This document shows, piece by piece, positions 8,837 through 16,981 of a stretch of DNA of 64,000 nucleotides. Position numbers and translations under genes: made by a program. The notes beneath the pieces were generated by a model that saw only the letters and a program-made list of their open reading frames with translations, was not told where the DNA came from and did not search any database. Numbering within the stretch: position 1 is the stretch's first letter; every line of letters starts with the position of its first letter. This DNA is from Ornatilinea apprima (GTDB lineage: Bacteria; Chloroflexota; Anaerolineae; Anaerolineales; Anaerolineaceae): positions 293,092-357,091 of the forward strand of contig NZ_LGCL01000016.1 in NCBI RefSeq assembly GCF_001306115.1, given 5' to 3'.

Positions 8837-8867
8837 TCAAAAAAAGAGACCCTCAAAAGGATCTCTT
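8837..8867 (-). terminator. Terminator-like hairpin between pyrC and pyrB (possible attenuator)
   Basis: On the minus strand, AAGAGATCC and GGTCTCTT pair around TTTTGAG with one unpaired base, then seven T follow. The stem includes the pyrC stop codon. Straight after the T-tract comes GAAAAAAATC, which can pair with the T-tract instead and so disrupt or compete with the terminator. Confidence 0.55.
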
Positions 8868-9903
8868 AATCTTGATTCACGTCTGATAAAACAACACCAT
8901 CTTTAACAACCGTTTTTCCCCGCAAGACCACCTGACGAATCCTGCCTTGCATGGCGAGGCCCGCAAAGGGCGTCCAACCGCACTTGGTGTATAAAGGATG
9001 GTCTGGAAATTCATAGCGGGAATCGGGATCGATTTCCACCCAGGTTTCGGGTTGGGCTGGCAGGGAAAAGATGCGCCGGGGGGTGAAGTGCATCATTTCC
9101 ACCAGGCGCTCGTAGCTCAAGCGGCCCTGAGACGCGGCGGTCAACATCAGTGGCAGGGAAGATTCCAGGCCGGGAACGCCAGGCGGAGGATTTTCCCCCT
9201 GTTTCTCCTGCAAGGTGTGGGGCGCGTGATCGGTGGCGATGCAGTCGATGGTGGTGTTGATATGCTCCCACAGGGCGTCCACGTCGCGCTGCTCAGCCAG
9301 GGTGGGGCGCATATCTCCCAGTCTGCCCAGGCGCGTGGCGTCTTGTTCGGTTAAGAACAGATGGTGCGGCGTAACCTCACAGGTAACCGGCAGCCCCTGC
9401 CTTTTCGCGGCGGCGATCAGCTCAATCTCAGCTTTGCGGCTGACATGACAGAAATGAATGGGGCGCGGGGCGGCGTTGAGCAGCCCCAGGGCAGCGGCGA
9501 TGGATTCTTGCTCGGCGTGGATACAGATCACTTTGTTTTTTGGCCAGCTTTCAAACACCCGGAGCAGGTTTTCCAGGCCGTTGGTCTTCAGAGGACCGTA
9601 AGTCTGGTCCATGTACAACTTCAAAGCAGGGGCTTGCTCGCCCAGGCGGGGCAGCTCATTCAAATGCTCAGCAGACGCGCCCGCGTACATAAAAACGTCG
9701 CACAGGCTTTGGCGGTTGGCTGTTTCCTGTGCGACGGATAATTGGTCAATTGTAACAATCGGAGGGAAGGTGTTGGGCATGGCCAAAACGGTGGTAATGC
9801 CGCCGGCTAATGCCGCTGCGCTGCCGGTGCGGAAGTCTTCTTTGTGCTCACCTCCGGGCACCCGCAAATGAACATGCACGTCAACCATCCCCGGCAATTT
9901 CAT
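8866..9903 (-). CDS. pyrC: Dihydroorotase
   Basis: The protein has 345 residues, an amidohydrolase-fold enzyme that cyclises carbamoyl aspartate to dihydroorotate. Metal ligands are H10 and H12 in DVHVHLR, a probable carboxylated lysine K95 in LKLYMDQ, H129 in CIHAEQ, H153 in FCHVSR and D225 in ATDHAPH. It is shorter than typical class I bacterial dihydroorotases, starting right at the HxH motif. This resembles the dihydroorotase domain of animal CAD and may mean a partner is used. It is the first gene of the operon. AAGGAG lies about 12 bases before ATG 9903. Confidence 0.92.
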   Translation of the reverse strand: MKLPGMVDVHVHLRVPGGEHKEDFRTGSAAALAGGITTVLAMPNTFPPIVTIDQLSVAQETANRQSLCDVFMYAGASAEHLNELPRLGEQAPALKLYMDQTYGPLKTNGLENLLRVFESWPKNKVICIHAEQESIAAALGLLNAAPRPIHFCHVSRKAEIELIAAAKRQGLPVTCEVTPHHLFLTEQDATRLGRLGDMRPTLAEQRDVDALWEHINTTIDCIATDHAPHTLQEKQGENPPPGVPGLESSLPLMLTAASQGRLSYERLVEMMHFTPRRIFSLPAQPETWVEIDPDSRYEFPDHPLYTKCGWTPFAGLAMQGRIRQVVLRGKTVVKDGVVLSDVNQD

Positions 9904-9952
9904 TTGGCCTGCGCTCCTTTATTCCCGTTTGTTCTGTACCCAAAACTTATAA

Positions 9953-9981
9953 TTTATACCATGAGATTTAAGAATTGGCAA
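9953..9981 (-). promoter_or_regulatory. Promoter of the pyr operon
   Basis: On the minus strand, TTGCCA (9976-9981) and TATAAA (9953-9958) are spaced by 17 bp. Transcription would start near 9946, giving a leader of only about 40 bases before pyrC. That is too short for a PyrR-type attenuator upstream of the first gene. Confidence 0.55.
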
Positions 9982-10294
9982 GATTTTTTAGACAATTTTT
10001 TAACACCCATCACAGTTTTCTACAAGTCGGGCAAGGATCAACAGAATCTTATCTGGAAGATAATTGGCTCATAAACGAACAAACAGCCGAAAATGTTCGC
10101 CAGGTTCACTACAAAAAATGTCAAGCGTGATCCTGTCTACCGCAAAGGGTTTGTGCCGCATATTTGACCCAAATGGGTAGATTGCCGCGTAAGCTTGCTT
10201 TATATGACTGTGGTGTAGCATTCGCTGGTGGGCAGGTAAAGGATTGTCGTAGATTGAATCAAATTCTACTTTGAAAAGGTTATCAAGGAACAAA
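9982..10294. other. Intergenic stretch without a supported gene
   Basis: An A+T-rich stretch between the pyr promoter and the 3' end of the Crp-type gene. A 79-codon minus ORF overlaps the Crp gene end but has no ribosome site or recognisable motif. No tRNA, repeat or clear terminator was found. Confidence 0.5.
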
Positions 10295-10948
10295 TTACTC
10301 ATCCGCATCCTTGAAGGTATTTATATCAGGTATATAGAAGAAGCCGTCAATCTTGGTCAGCTCTCCGGTTCGTAATAACTTCGCCATAATTTTAGAAATG
10401 GTTACCCGCGAACAGCCAATCAAATCTGCCAGCAGTTGATGTGTGATCCGAGTGTTTAATTTCATGCCTTCGTCGGTTGGGATTCCATAATTAAAGCTCA
10501 GCCGATATAAATATTTCCGCAATAGCGCTTCTCTATCCAGGAAAGTGATGTCGGTAATGTGCTCTACCAGGAACTCTACAATTTCACAGATATAAGAAAG
10601 CCAATCTTGCATATACTGGGGATTGGATGAGACAGTTGCGATAAATTCCGATGGGGTTTTATAGGCCAGAGTACATTTGGTTAGCGTTGTAGCCGATAAG
10701 AAATAAGGGCGGTGAGCTGCAGACCATACATCCCCAAAGACACTTCCCTTATTCAATACATACATGGTTTTTTCGTTTCCTTCGGATGTAATGATGGAAA
10801 ACTTCACCCGCCCACTGACAATGTAATATACCCGGTCAATTGTTTCCCCCTCTTCAATGATGACTGTATTCTTTTTAAATGAAAGTGTAGGGTGCCCTGC
10901 GAACAGATCGCCCCATAAACGGCTGTATATGCTGGAGTTTTCAGACAT
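10295..10948 (-). CDS. Crp/Fnr-family transcription regulator
   Basis: The protein has 217 residues. An N-terminal cyclic-nucleotide-binding-like beta barrel (about 20-120) contains IIEEGETIDRVYYIVSGRVK and KGSVFGD. A long helix follows, and a C-terminal winged helix has the recognition segment in LADLIGCSRVTISKIMAKL. The barrel lacks a convincing PRTA cAMP-phosphate motif and there is no N-terminal Cys cluster. The ligand is therefore unknown; it is not obviously a cAMP or Fnr-type oxygen sensor. Start 10948 gives the usual family length; an upstream in-frame extension of 82 residues looks non-coding. It is divergent from the peptide-uptake operon, so it is a candidate regulator of it (inference from position only). 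Confidence 0.8.
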   Translation of the reverse strand: MSENSSIYSRLWGDLFAGHPTLSFKKNTVIIEEGETIDRVYYIVSGRVKFSIITSEGNEKTMYVLNKGSVFGDVWSAAHRPYFLSATTLTKCTLAYKTPSEFIATVSSNPQYMQDWLSYICEIVEFLVEHITDITFLDREALLRKYLYRLSFNYGIPTDEGMKLNTRITHQLLADLIGCSRVTISKIMAKLLRTGELTKIDGFFYIPDINTFKDADE

Positions 10949-11161
10949 TGGACGGAACCAATAAACAAGACTTTCTTTCTGATTATAGAAAACACAGAAA
11001 AAAACTTCGATGTTTTCTACCAATCCAAGTATACTCGAATAATTTCCAATGGCTGTTGCGGAATAAAGGTAAATGGGTCGGAAAAAGGACTGAAGAAACG
11101 AGAAAGACTTTGAAAATTTGTAGTCTGGGTTACATAAATATCTTGCCCTAAATGTTATAGT

Positions 11162-11185
11162 ACTGGATAACTTCCGACTGGATAA
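11162..11185 (+). repeat. 9-bp direct repeat upstream of the binding-protein gene
   Basis: ACTGGATAA occurs at 11162-11170 and again at 11177-11185, a period of 15 bases. It lies 65-90 bases before the lipoprotein ATG, overlapping possible -10 boxes (GATAAC, GATAAT) and a TTGCCC at -35 spacing for the first. The whole 10949-11249 divergent gap is A+T-rich and holds no gene. Confidence 0.35.
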
Positions 11186-11249
11186 TATTGCCACTTAATT
11201 ATCCAAAAACCCAATGGCCGAAAAACAATAGAAGGAGAACCAGAAGATA

Positions 11250-13010
11250 ATGAAAAGCATCCGCAAATTCGTCTTTGTGGTGGTTGTCATGACCATGTTG
11301 GTTATGGCTGCCTGTACGCCTGCGGCCCCGCAAAACGCGCCCGCAGAACAACCGGTTGATTCGACTGCCCCAACAACCGAAGCCGCCCAGCCTGCCGCAG
11401 CAGAACCCGCTGCAGCAGAACCCGCCGCAGAAGAAGCCCCTGCCCGGTCTGGCGGTGTTGTAACGATTGCTCAAGAAGGAGAGCCTGGAAATCTTAACCC
11501 GATGGTTTGGGCTACCACTTCCGACACCAACATTACCCACATGATCTTCGATTCGCTCGTGCGCCCCGATGAGCAGTTGATCATTGAAGGTAGTTTGGCG
11601 AAAGATTGGACCGTTTCGGAAGACGGAAAGACCTACACATTCAATCTGTATGACAATGTCAAGTGGCATGACGGTGAGCCTTTCACCGCGAACGACGTTG
11701 CTTTCACTTTCACGTCCCTGGCAGACCCCCGGTACGACGCGGGTGCCTACAGCCGCGTGGAGCCGATTTTGGGCGCTGCTGATTTCCATAATGGAACCGC
11801 CGACAGCGTGGCCGGCATTAAAGTCATTGATGATTATACGGTTGAGTTCACGCTTGCCGAGGCCAACGCTTCCTTCCTGGCGAATATGTTCATCGGTGTT
11901 TTACCAGAACATATCCTCAAAGATGTCTCTCCCGCTGATTGGGCGAAGGATGATTTCAACCGCGCCCCCATTGGCACCGGACCGTTCAAATTTGTCAAAT
12001 GGGAACCCGCCCAGTATATCGAGCTGACTGCCAATATGGATTACTTCAAAGGCGCGCCCAACCTTGATGGAATCATCTACCGCTTTGGCGATCAGAACAC
12101 CATGCTTGCCGCGTTCATGAACCAGGAAGTGGATATTGTTCCGGTTCCGGTGGCTGAAGTTGAGAACGTCAAAACCCTCGATTTCGCCGAAGTGAAGACT
12201 TCCAATGATCTGTCTGTGTACTATATTGGCTTCAACCTGCTCAACGAGCACTTCAAGGATGTCAAAGTTCGCCAGGCGCTGGCTTACGCGGTCAACAAAC
12301 AATTAATTGTCACCAGCATTTTGGGCGAGTATGGTGAAGTCTGTGAAGACCTGTTCCCGAACGCGCACTGGTCGCATAACCCGAATGTTACGACCTATCC
12401 GTATAACCCTGAGCAGGCAATGGCTTTGCTTGAAGAGGCCGGCTATACCAAGAACGCTGCTGGCATTTACGAAAAAGATGGGAAAGAATTGAAATTCACC
12501 ATCGAGGTTCCCACCGGTAAGAAGGAACGCGAGAAAACTGCCGTAATGCTCAAACAAATGTGGGACGAGATCGGTCTGGGCGTTGAAATTCGTCAGCTGG
12601 ACTTCCCCACGCTGGTCACAAAACTGCTCCCCAAAGACAAAGAGGGCAAACAGCGTACCGTGACCGCGGAAGATTACGATGCCTACATCCTTGGGTTTGG
12701 TGTTGAGGCGGACCCCGACGAATATCGCCCCTACTTCCACAGCGCTTTCATGCCGCCTAACGGATACAATTTTGTCAGCTACAGCGATCCCGAAATGGAT
12801 GAGTTATTGGTCAACCAGTTGCTGGAAACGGATCAAGATGCCCGCCAGGCGATCTTCTGGGAAATTGGAAAGAAGCTGTCGGATGAACAACCCTGGATTC
12901 CGATCTATGGTCAGAAATCTGTCTTTGTCAGCAACACCAAAGTTCAAGGCTTCAATCCCGATTTCCGTGGCGTTACCTTCAACGCGCGCGAATGGAGTAT
13001 CAGCCAATAG
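11250..13010 (+). CDS. Peptide-type ABC transporter substrate-binding lipoprotein (SBP family 5)
   Basis: The protein has 586 residues, an extracellular solute-binding protein of the DppA/OppA family. The signal peptide ends in a lipobox with Cys22 (VMAAC). A low-complexity Ala/Pro/Glu linker runs to about residue 65, then the binding domain starts (GGVVTIAQEGEPGNLNP). Family 5 signatures include LAKDWTVSEDGKTYTF and VKWHDGEPFTANDV. It should capture the substrate for the DppBCDF-type permease encoded downstream. A terminator after the gene would raise its level relative to the rest, as is common for binding proteins. The ribosome site AAGGAG is about 12 bases upstream of ATG 11250. Confidence 0.9.
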   Translation: MKSIRKFVFVVVVMTMLVMAACTPAAPQNAPAEQPVDSTAPTTEAAQPAAAEPAAAEPAAEEAPARSGGVVTIAQEGEPGNLNPMVWATTSDTNITHMIFDSLVRPDEQLIIEGSLAKDWTVSEDGKTYTFNLYDNVKWHDGEPFTANDVAFTFTSLADPRYDAGAYSRVEPILGAADFHNGTADSVAGIKVIDDYTVEFTLAEANASFLANMFIGVLPEHILKDVSPADWAKDDFNRAPIGTGPFKFVKWEPAQYIELTANMDYFKGAPNLDGIIYRFGDQNTMLAAFMNQEVDIVPVPVAEVENVKTLDFAEVKTSNDLSVYYIGFNLLNEHFKDVKVRQALAYAVNKQLIVTSILGEYGEVCEDLFPNAHWSHNPNVTTYPYNPEQAMALLEEAGYTKNAAGIYEKDGKELKFTIEVPTGKKEREKTAVMLKQMWDEIGLGVEIRQLDFPTLVTKLLPKDKEGKQRTVTAEDYDAYILGFGVEADPDEYRPYFHSAFMPPNGYNFVSYSDPEMDELLVNQLLETDQDARQAIFWEIGKKLSDEQPWIPIYGQKSVFVSNTKVQGFNPDFRGVTFNAREWSISQ

Positions 13011-13026
13011 CGTAAGCCTTATTCTT

Positions 13027-13065
13027 GAGGTTATCGAGGCTTCCCCCGCCTCGATAACCTCTTTT
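13027..13065 (+). terminator. Strong hairpin between the binding-protein gene and the operon
   Basis: A perfect 14-bp stem, GAGGTTATCGAGGC (13027-13040) with GCCTCGATAACCTC (13048-13061), has a 7-base loop and is followed by TTTT. Probably a partial terminator and mRNA 3'-end protector. Confidence 0.8.
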
Positions 13066-13149
13066 CACTCTTATCGGTAATCGCCTAGTTCAAAGGCTTT
13101 ATTTTTGCCAATCCTAATCGTTTGCCCAACCTTGATGAGTTAATTAATA

Positions 13150-14487
13150 ATGATTCCTTCCGAAATAAGAAAAGAAGCGTCACATCACCTACAAAATTTG
13201 ATTCGTGTCAATACAAGCAATCCGCCTGGCAACGAAATGCAGGCCGTCAATTACCTGGCAGCCATTGCCCGCGAGAATGAACTTGATTATGAGGTGTTTG
13301 AGACTTTTCCTGGACGCGGGAATATCCTCATCAAATTATTGAGTCATCCATCAGAAAAACCGCCTTTGGTGATGATTTCTCACCTTGATGTCGTTCCCGC
13401 GAACCCTGAACAATGGAGTATTGATCCATTTGCTGGTTTGGAGCAAAATGGGATAATTTGGGGTAGGGGGGCCATTGATGCCAAACAATTAACCGTAATG
13501 CAGTTGATGGTTCTGTTATTAATCAAACGGCGGAAATTCTCTCCGAATCGAGATATCTATTTATTGGCAACAGCCGATGAAGAGACTGGTAGTCGTTTGG
13601 GCATGATGACCATGATTGAACGCGTGCCGCATATATTTCGAAACGCGGATGTGATCAGCGAGGGTGGGGGATTTCCAATATCGGTGGGCAGTAAGGTGTT
13701 TTACCTGTGCGAAACAGGGCAGAAGGGGAGCGCCACACTGCGGTTTGCTTTCCCCAAAACGCCGCATTCAAATCCTTATCTTCCCGATAATGATCCAATT
13801 CTTGCGTGCAGCCAACTGATTCTTAAACTACGAGACTTCCATTGGCCGGGCAAATTACCTGAGACTACTCATTATCTGATTGATCAGCTAAGCGCGGCAT
13901 GCAAAATTCCCACTTCTTTAGCCTTGATGGACCGGTTAAACCAAATTGGAAAAACAGTTAGTCCGGCTTTATTGAACTTGCTCACTGCCATGACCCGCAA
14001 CACGATCACAGCCACCGTTTGGAGTGGTGGTAAACAAAATAGAAATATCAAGTATGCGACTGAATTGCTGGTTGATGTGCGAACTTTACCTGGTGTGGAT
14101 CGGTCTCAACTGGAATCCGTCATTTCCGATCTCACAACCGAATTACCCGTTGAAGTAGAAATTACCCGGTTTAATCCCGGTTATGAGTCAAGTTTTACAA
14201 GCGCCTTGTTTACCTCAATGTCGGATGCGATTAAGAACCGTTTTCCGGCGGCGGATGTTGTGCCGTTTATTGCGACTGGCGCCAGTGATGGCCGTTTTCT
14301 GCAAAATTTCAATGCAAATGTCAGTGGATTCTCCCCAGTTCTGATTGAAGATATGACCTTTGAAAAAGCGGTGTCCATGGTTCACGGTGTTGATGAAAGA
14401 ATTTCTGTCGAATCCTTGTTATTTGGAATCGAAGTGCTCTACGATGCAGTTACCAAAAGCTGCCAGGAGAAAATCTATGTCCAATAG
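13150..14487 (+). CDS. M20-family metallohydrolase (first copy)
   Basis: The protein has 445 residues, of the M20 peptidase/aminoacylase/deacylase family. Two-zinc ligands and catalytic residues are visible: H78-x-D80 in ISHLDVV, D110 in GRGAID, E144-E145 in ADEETGS, E171 in SEGGGF and H412 in VHGVDER. All are present, so it is probably active. Substrates in the family range from dipeptides to N-acyl amino acids. It overlaps the next M24 gene by 11 bases and is most like the second M20 protein at 15693. No Shine-Dalgarno stands before ATG 13150. Confidence 0.85.
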   Translation: MIPSEIRKEASHHLQNLIRVNTSNPPGNEMQAVNYLAAIARENELDYEVFETFPGRGNILIKLLSHPSEKPPLVMISHLDVVPANPEQWSIDPFAGLEQNGIIWGRGAIDAKQLTVMQLMVLLLIKRRKFSPNRDIYLLATADEETGSRLGMMTMIERVPHIFRNADVISEGGGFPISVGSKVFYLCETGQKGSATLRFAFPKTPHSNPYLPDNDPILACSQLILKLRDFHWPGKLPETTHYLIDQLSAACKIPTSLALMDRLNQIGKTVSPALLNLLTAMTRNTITATVWSGGKQNRNIKYATELLVDVRTLPGVDRSQLESVISDLTTELPVEVEITRFNPGYESSFTSALFTSMSDAIKNRFPAADVVPFIATGASDGRFLQNFNANVSGFSPVLIEDMTFEKAVSMVHGVDERISVESLLFGIEVLYDAVTKSCQEKIYVQ

Positions 14488-15688
14488 TGAATATCAAGTT
14501 GCTCGAGAAAAAATTGAAACCGCCACCAACTATCTTCAGCAGAACCATGTTGATGCGTGGTTGATTTTAACAAGAGAAGGAAGTGATCCGGCCATGCCCC
14601 TGATGGTGGGGGTGCGATCCGTCCATGAAGCCGCAATATTTCTAAGAAAAGACGGCGACCATACGGTGTTGTGTTCACAATCAGACCGGGGGAATTATCA
14701 AAGCACCGGGTTGTTTCAGAACGTGCAAGTTTATGAAAAAGATTTTGAGGCCAATCTATCTGACGTATTGGCGCAAATGAATCCATCTCGGTTGATGTTG
14801 AATTTCTCACAGACAGACCATCTTTCCGATGGACTCTCTCTGGGCCAATACATGATGCTTCAAAAGATCGTAGGGCCTGAAAAATTGGCTTCGATAGAAA
14901 TATCCAGCGAGAATTTACAAAAACAATTACGTGGAATCAAATCCCCAACGGAGGTCGAGCGGCTTCAAAAAGCGATTGACATCACGATTGAGATTTACGA
15001 TGAAGTTTTTTCGAAGCTGAAGTGTGGCCTATCCGAAAAAGAAATCTCCAACTTTTTCATTCAAGGGATGAAAAACCGGGGCGTTACCAATGGCATTGGT
15101 TCTGCTTATGACCCGCCGATTGTTTGCCTTGTGCGCGCCGGCCTTGCTCACCGCCAACCGGGTGATGCCCGGGTTATTCCTGGTGATATTCTGATCATGG
15201 ACTTTAGTGTGAAGTATCGTGATTATGTTTCTGACATCGCTCGCACCGTCTATTTTCTTAAAGAGGGTGAAACTCAAGCGCCAGCAGACATCCAACATGC
15301 CTTTGAAACAGCGCATCGGGCAATCACAACGGTGATTGATTATATTGGACCAGGAAAAAAGGGCTGGCAGGTTGACCAGGTTGGCCGTCAGGTGATTGAA
15401 AATGGGGGTTTTCCAACCGTTCGCCATTCGGTTGGGCACCAGATTGGGCGTAATTGTCATGATGGGGGAGTAACCCTGGGTCCCCGTCGAGCCTATCCCC
15501 GGCCCGAGGTTGAGGGTGAGGTTCAGGTTGGTGAATTATACGCAATTGAACCCACCGTGATTCAAGACAATGGGTTACCCTGCATGCTGGTTGAAGAGAA
15601 TATTCTGATTACAGAATCAGGCGCTCGGATTCTCAGCCGCCGCCAGAATGAACTTGTCCTCATCCCCTTTAACTCGGAGGAATCCTGA
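14477..15688 (+). CDS. M24-family hydrolase (first divergent copy)
   Basis: The protein has 403 residues with the pita-bread fold of Xaa-Pro peptidases, creatinase and ectoine hydrolase. An N-terminal creatinase-like domain (about 1-160) precedes the M24 domain. Five metal-ligand positions are filled: two Asp in IMDFSV and VSDIART, His in VGHQIGRNCHDGG, Glu in AIEPT and Glu in LVEENI. The usual HGxGxxxHExP signature is replaced by HQIGRxxHDGG, so substrate choice probably differs from ordinary prolidase. ATG 14477 was chosen because AGGAG precedes it and it overlaps the M20 stop. An upstream start at 14360 is inside the M20 gene. Confidence 0.82.
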   Translation: MSNSEYQVAREKIETATNYLQQNHVDAWLILTREGSDPAMPLMVGVRSVHEAAIFLRKDGDHTVLCSQSDRGNYQSTGLFQNVQVYEKDFEANLSDVLAQMNPSRLMLNFSQTDHLSDGLSLGQYMMLQKIVGPEKLASIEISSENLQKQLRGIKSPTEVERLQKAIDITIEIYDEVFSKLKCGLSEKEISNFFIQGMKNRGVTNGIGSAYDPPIVCLVRAGLAHRQPGDARVIPGDILIMDFSVKYRDYVSDIARTVYFLKEGETQAPADIQHAFETAHRAITTVIDYIGPGKKGWQVDQVGRQVIENGGFPTVRHSVGHQIGRNCHDGGVTLGPRRAYPRPEVEGEVQVGELYAIEPTVIQDNGLPCMLVEENILITESGARILSRRQNELVLIPFNSEES

Positions 15689-15692
15689 AGTG

Positions 15693-16973
15693 ATGGACCT
15701 ATTTGATGCGGAATGGGAGCAGCAAGGAAAGGAGCTCTTTAGAGATCTAATCCAATTTGACAGCGTCAATCCGCCAGGAAATGAGGCTCCTGTTGCCAAT
15801 TATCTGGCAAAAAGATTTGCCGAAGCCGGGATTACCTGCCAAATCCTGGAAAAATCAACTGGGCGGTGCAACCTGGTGGCGCGGCTTTCTTCTGAAAGCA
15901 AGCGCCCTCCAATTGCCCTGATTTCTCACCTGGATGTTGTCCCAGCCGATTCAGAACAATGGACCTATCCTCCTTTTTCTGCTACTGAGCGTGATGGCTT
16001 TATTTGGGGGCGCGGTACTCTGGACACAAAACAATTAACCGCCATGCAAGCGATGGCCTTCCTCGCTCTAAAAAAATATGAACTCAATCGCGATGTAATT
16101 TTCGTAGCCAGCGCCGATGAAGAAGCAGGAAGTCATTTTGGCATGGAGTGGTTGGTGAAAGAAATGCCAGATTTACAACATTCCGGGTTGATCATCAGCG
16201 AGGGTGGCGGGTTCCCGATTGTCTCCAATGGACGCACCTATATGCTGGTCGCCGCGGGAGAAAAAGGAGTGTGCCAGGTTACTTTACGAGCCGAGGGAGA
16301 CACCGGCCATGCTTCTTGTCCGCCTCTCAATCAGGCGATTTATCATCTGGCAGAGGCCTTGCGCCGCTTAACGACTCACCATTTTGAAGAAAAATATTCC
16401 CAACTTACTCGTCACTTCCTGATTGAGACGGGTCTCAATCCTTGCGAAAAACAGATGGATCGCTCGGTGCTTTCCTCTTTAATGCAGTACCAATTATCAG
16501 ACACATTAACCATCAATTATTTGCAGGTGGGTGACGCGACCAATGTGATTCCGAAACTCACCGAAGCCCAAATAGAGTTCCGTCTTTTACCGGGGACGAG
16601 CCGGGGAGAGATTGAACAATTACTGAATGAAAAGCTGGTTGATTTGCCGGTGCAATGGACGATAACGACTTTTGAGGAGGGGTATGAAAGTGATACCGAC
16701 TCAGAAATCTTGCGTCTTTTTGAGGAGAATGCGCGGTTATTTGGATTCCAGGGCGACTTGCTTCCATTCTTGGCCCTGGGACGTACGGATGGACGTTTCT
16801 TATGCGCCGAAGGCGCATCCATTTTTGGGTTTTCGCCTGTTCTTCTGGATGACAGTTACGAAGAAGCCCTTAAACGTGTTCACAATAACGATGAGCGCAT
16901 CAGTGATCAATCTTTTCGTTTTGGGCTCAAGGTATTTGTGAAAAGCCTTTTAGACCTGTGCGTTGAAAAGTGA
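15693..16973 (+). CDS. M20-family metallohydrolase (second copy)
   Basis: The protein has 426 residues and is a close paralogue of the 13150 product. Ligands are H79-x-D81 in ISHLDVV, D111 in GRGTLD, E143-E144 in ADEEAGS, E170 in SEGGGF and a late His in VHNNDERIS. The start is either GTG 15690 or ATG 15693. GGAGG at 15676-15680 serves either, and it lies 1-4 bases after the M24 stop. The repeated M20-M24 order with the genes before it points to duplication of a two-gene unit. Confidence 0.85.
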   Translation: MDLFDAEWEQQGKELFRDLIQFDSVNPPGNEAPVANYLAKRFAEAGITCQILEKSTGRCNLVARLSSESKRPPIALISHLDVVPADSEQWTYPPFSATERDGFIWGRGTLDTKQLTAMQAMAFLALKKYELNRDVIFVASADEEAGSHFGMEWLVKEMPDLQHSGLIISEGGGFPIVSNGRTYMLVAAGEKGVCQVTLRAEGDTGHASCPPLNQAIYHLAEALRRLTTHHFEEKYSQLTRHFLIETGLNPCEKQMDRSVLSSLMQYQLSDTLTINYLQVGDATNVIPKLTEAQIEFRLLPGTSRGEIEQLLNEKLVDLPVQWTITTFEEGYESDTDSEILRLFEENARLFGFQGDLLPFLALGRTDGRFLCAEGASIFGFSPVLLDDSYEEALKRVHNNDERISDQSFRFGLKVFVKSLLDLCVEK

Positions 16974-16981
16974 GATAGAAA

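Noticed and set aside
10069..10308. 79-codon minus ORF downstream of the Crp-type gene
   Set aside because: It overlaps the end of the Crp-type gene in another frame, with no ribosome site and no recognisable pattern.
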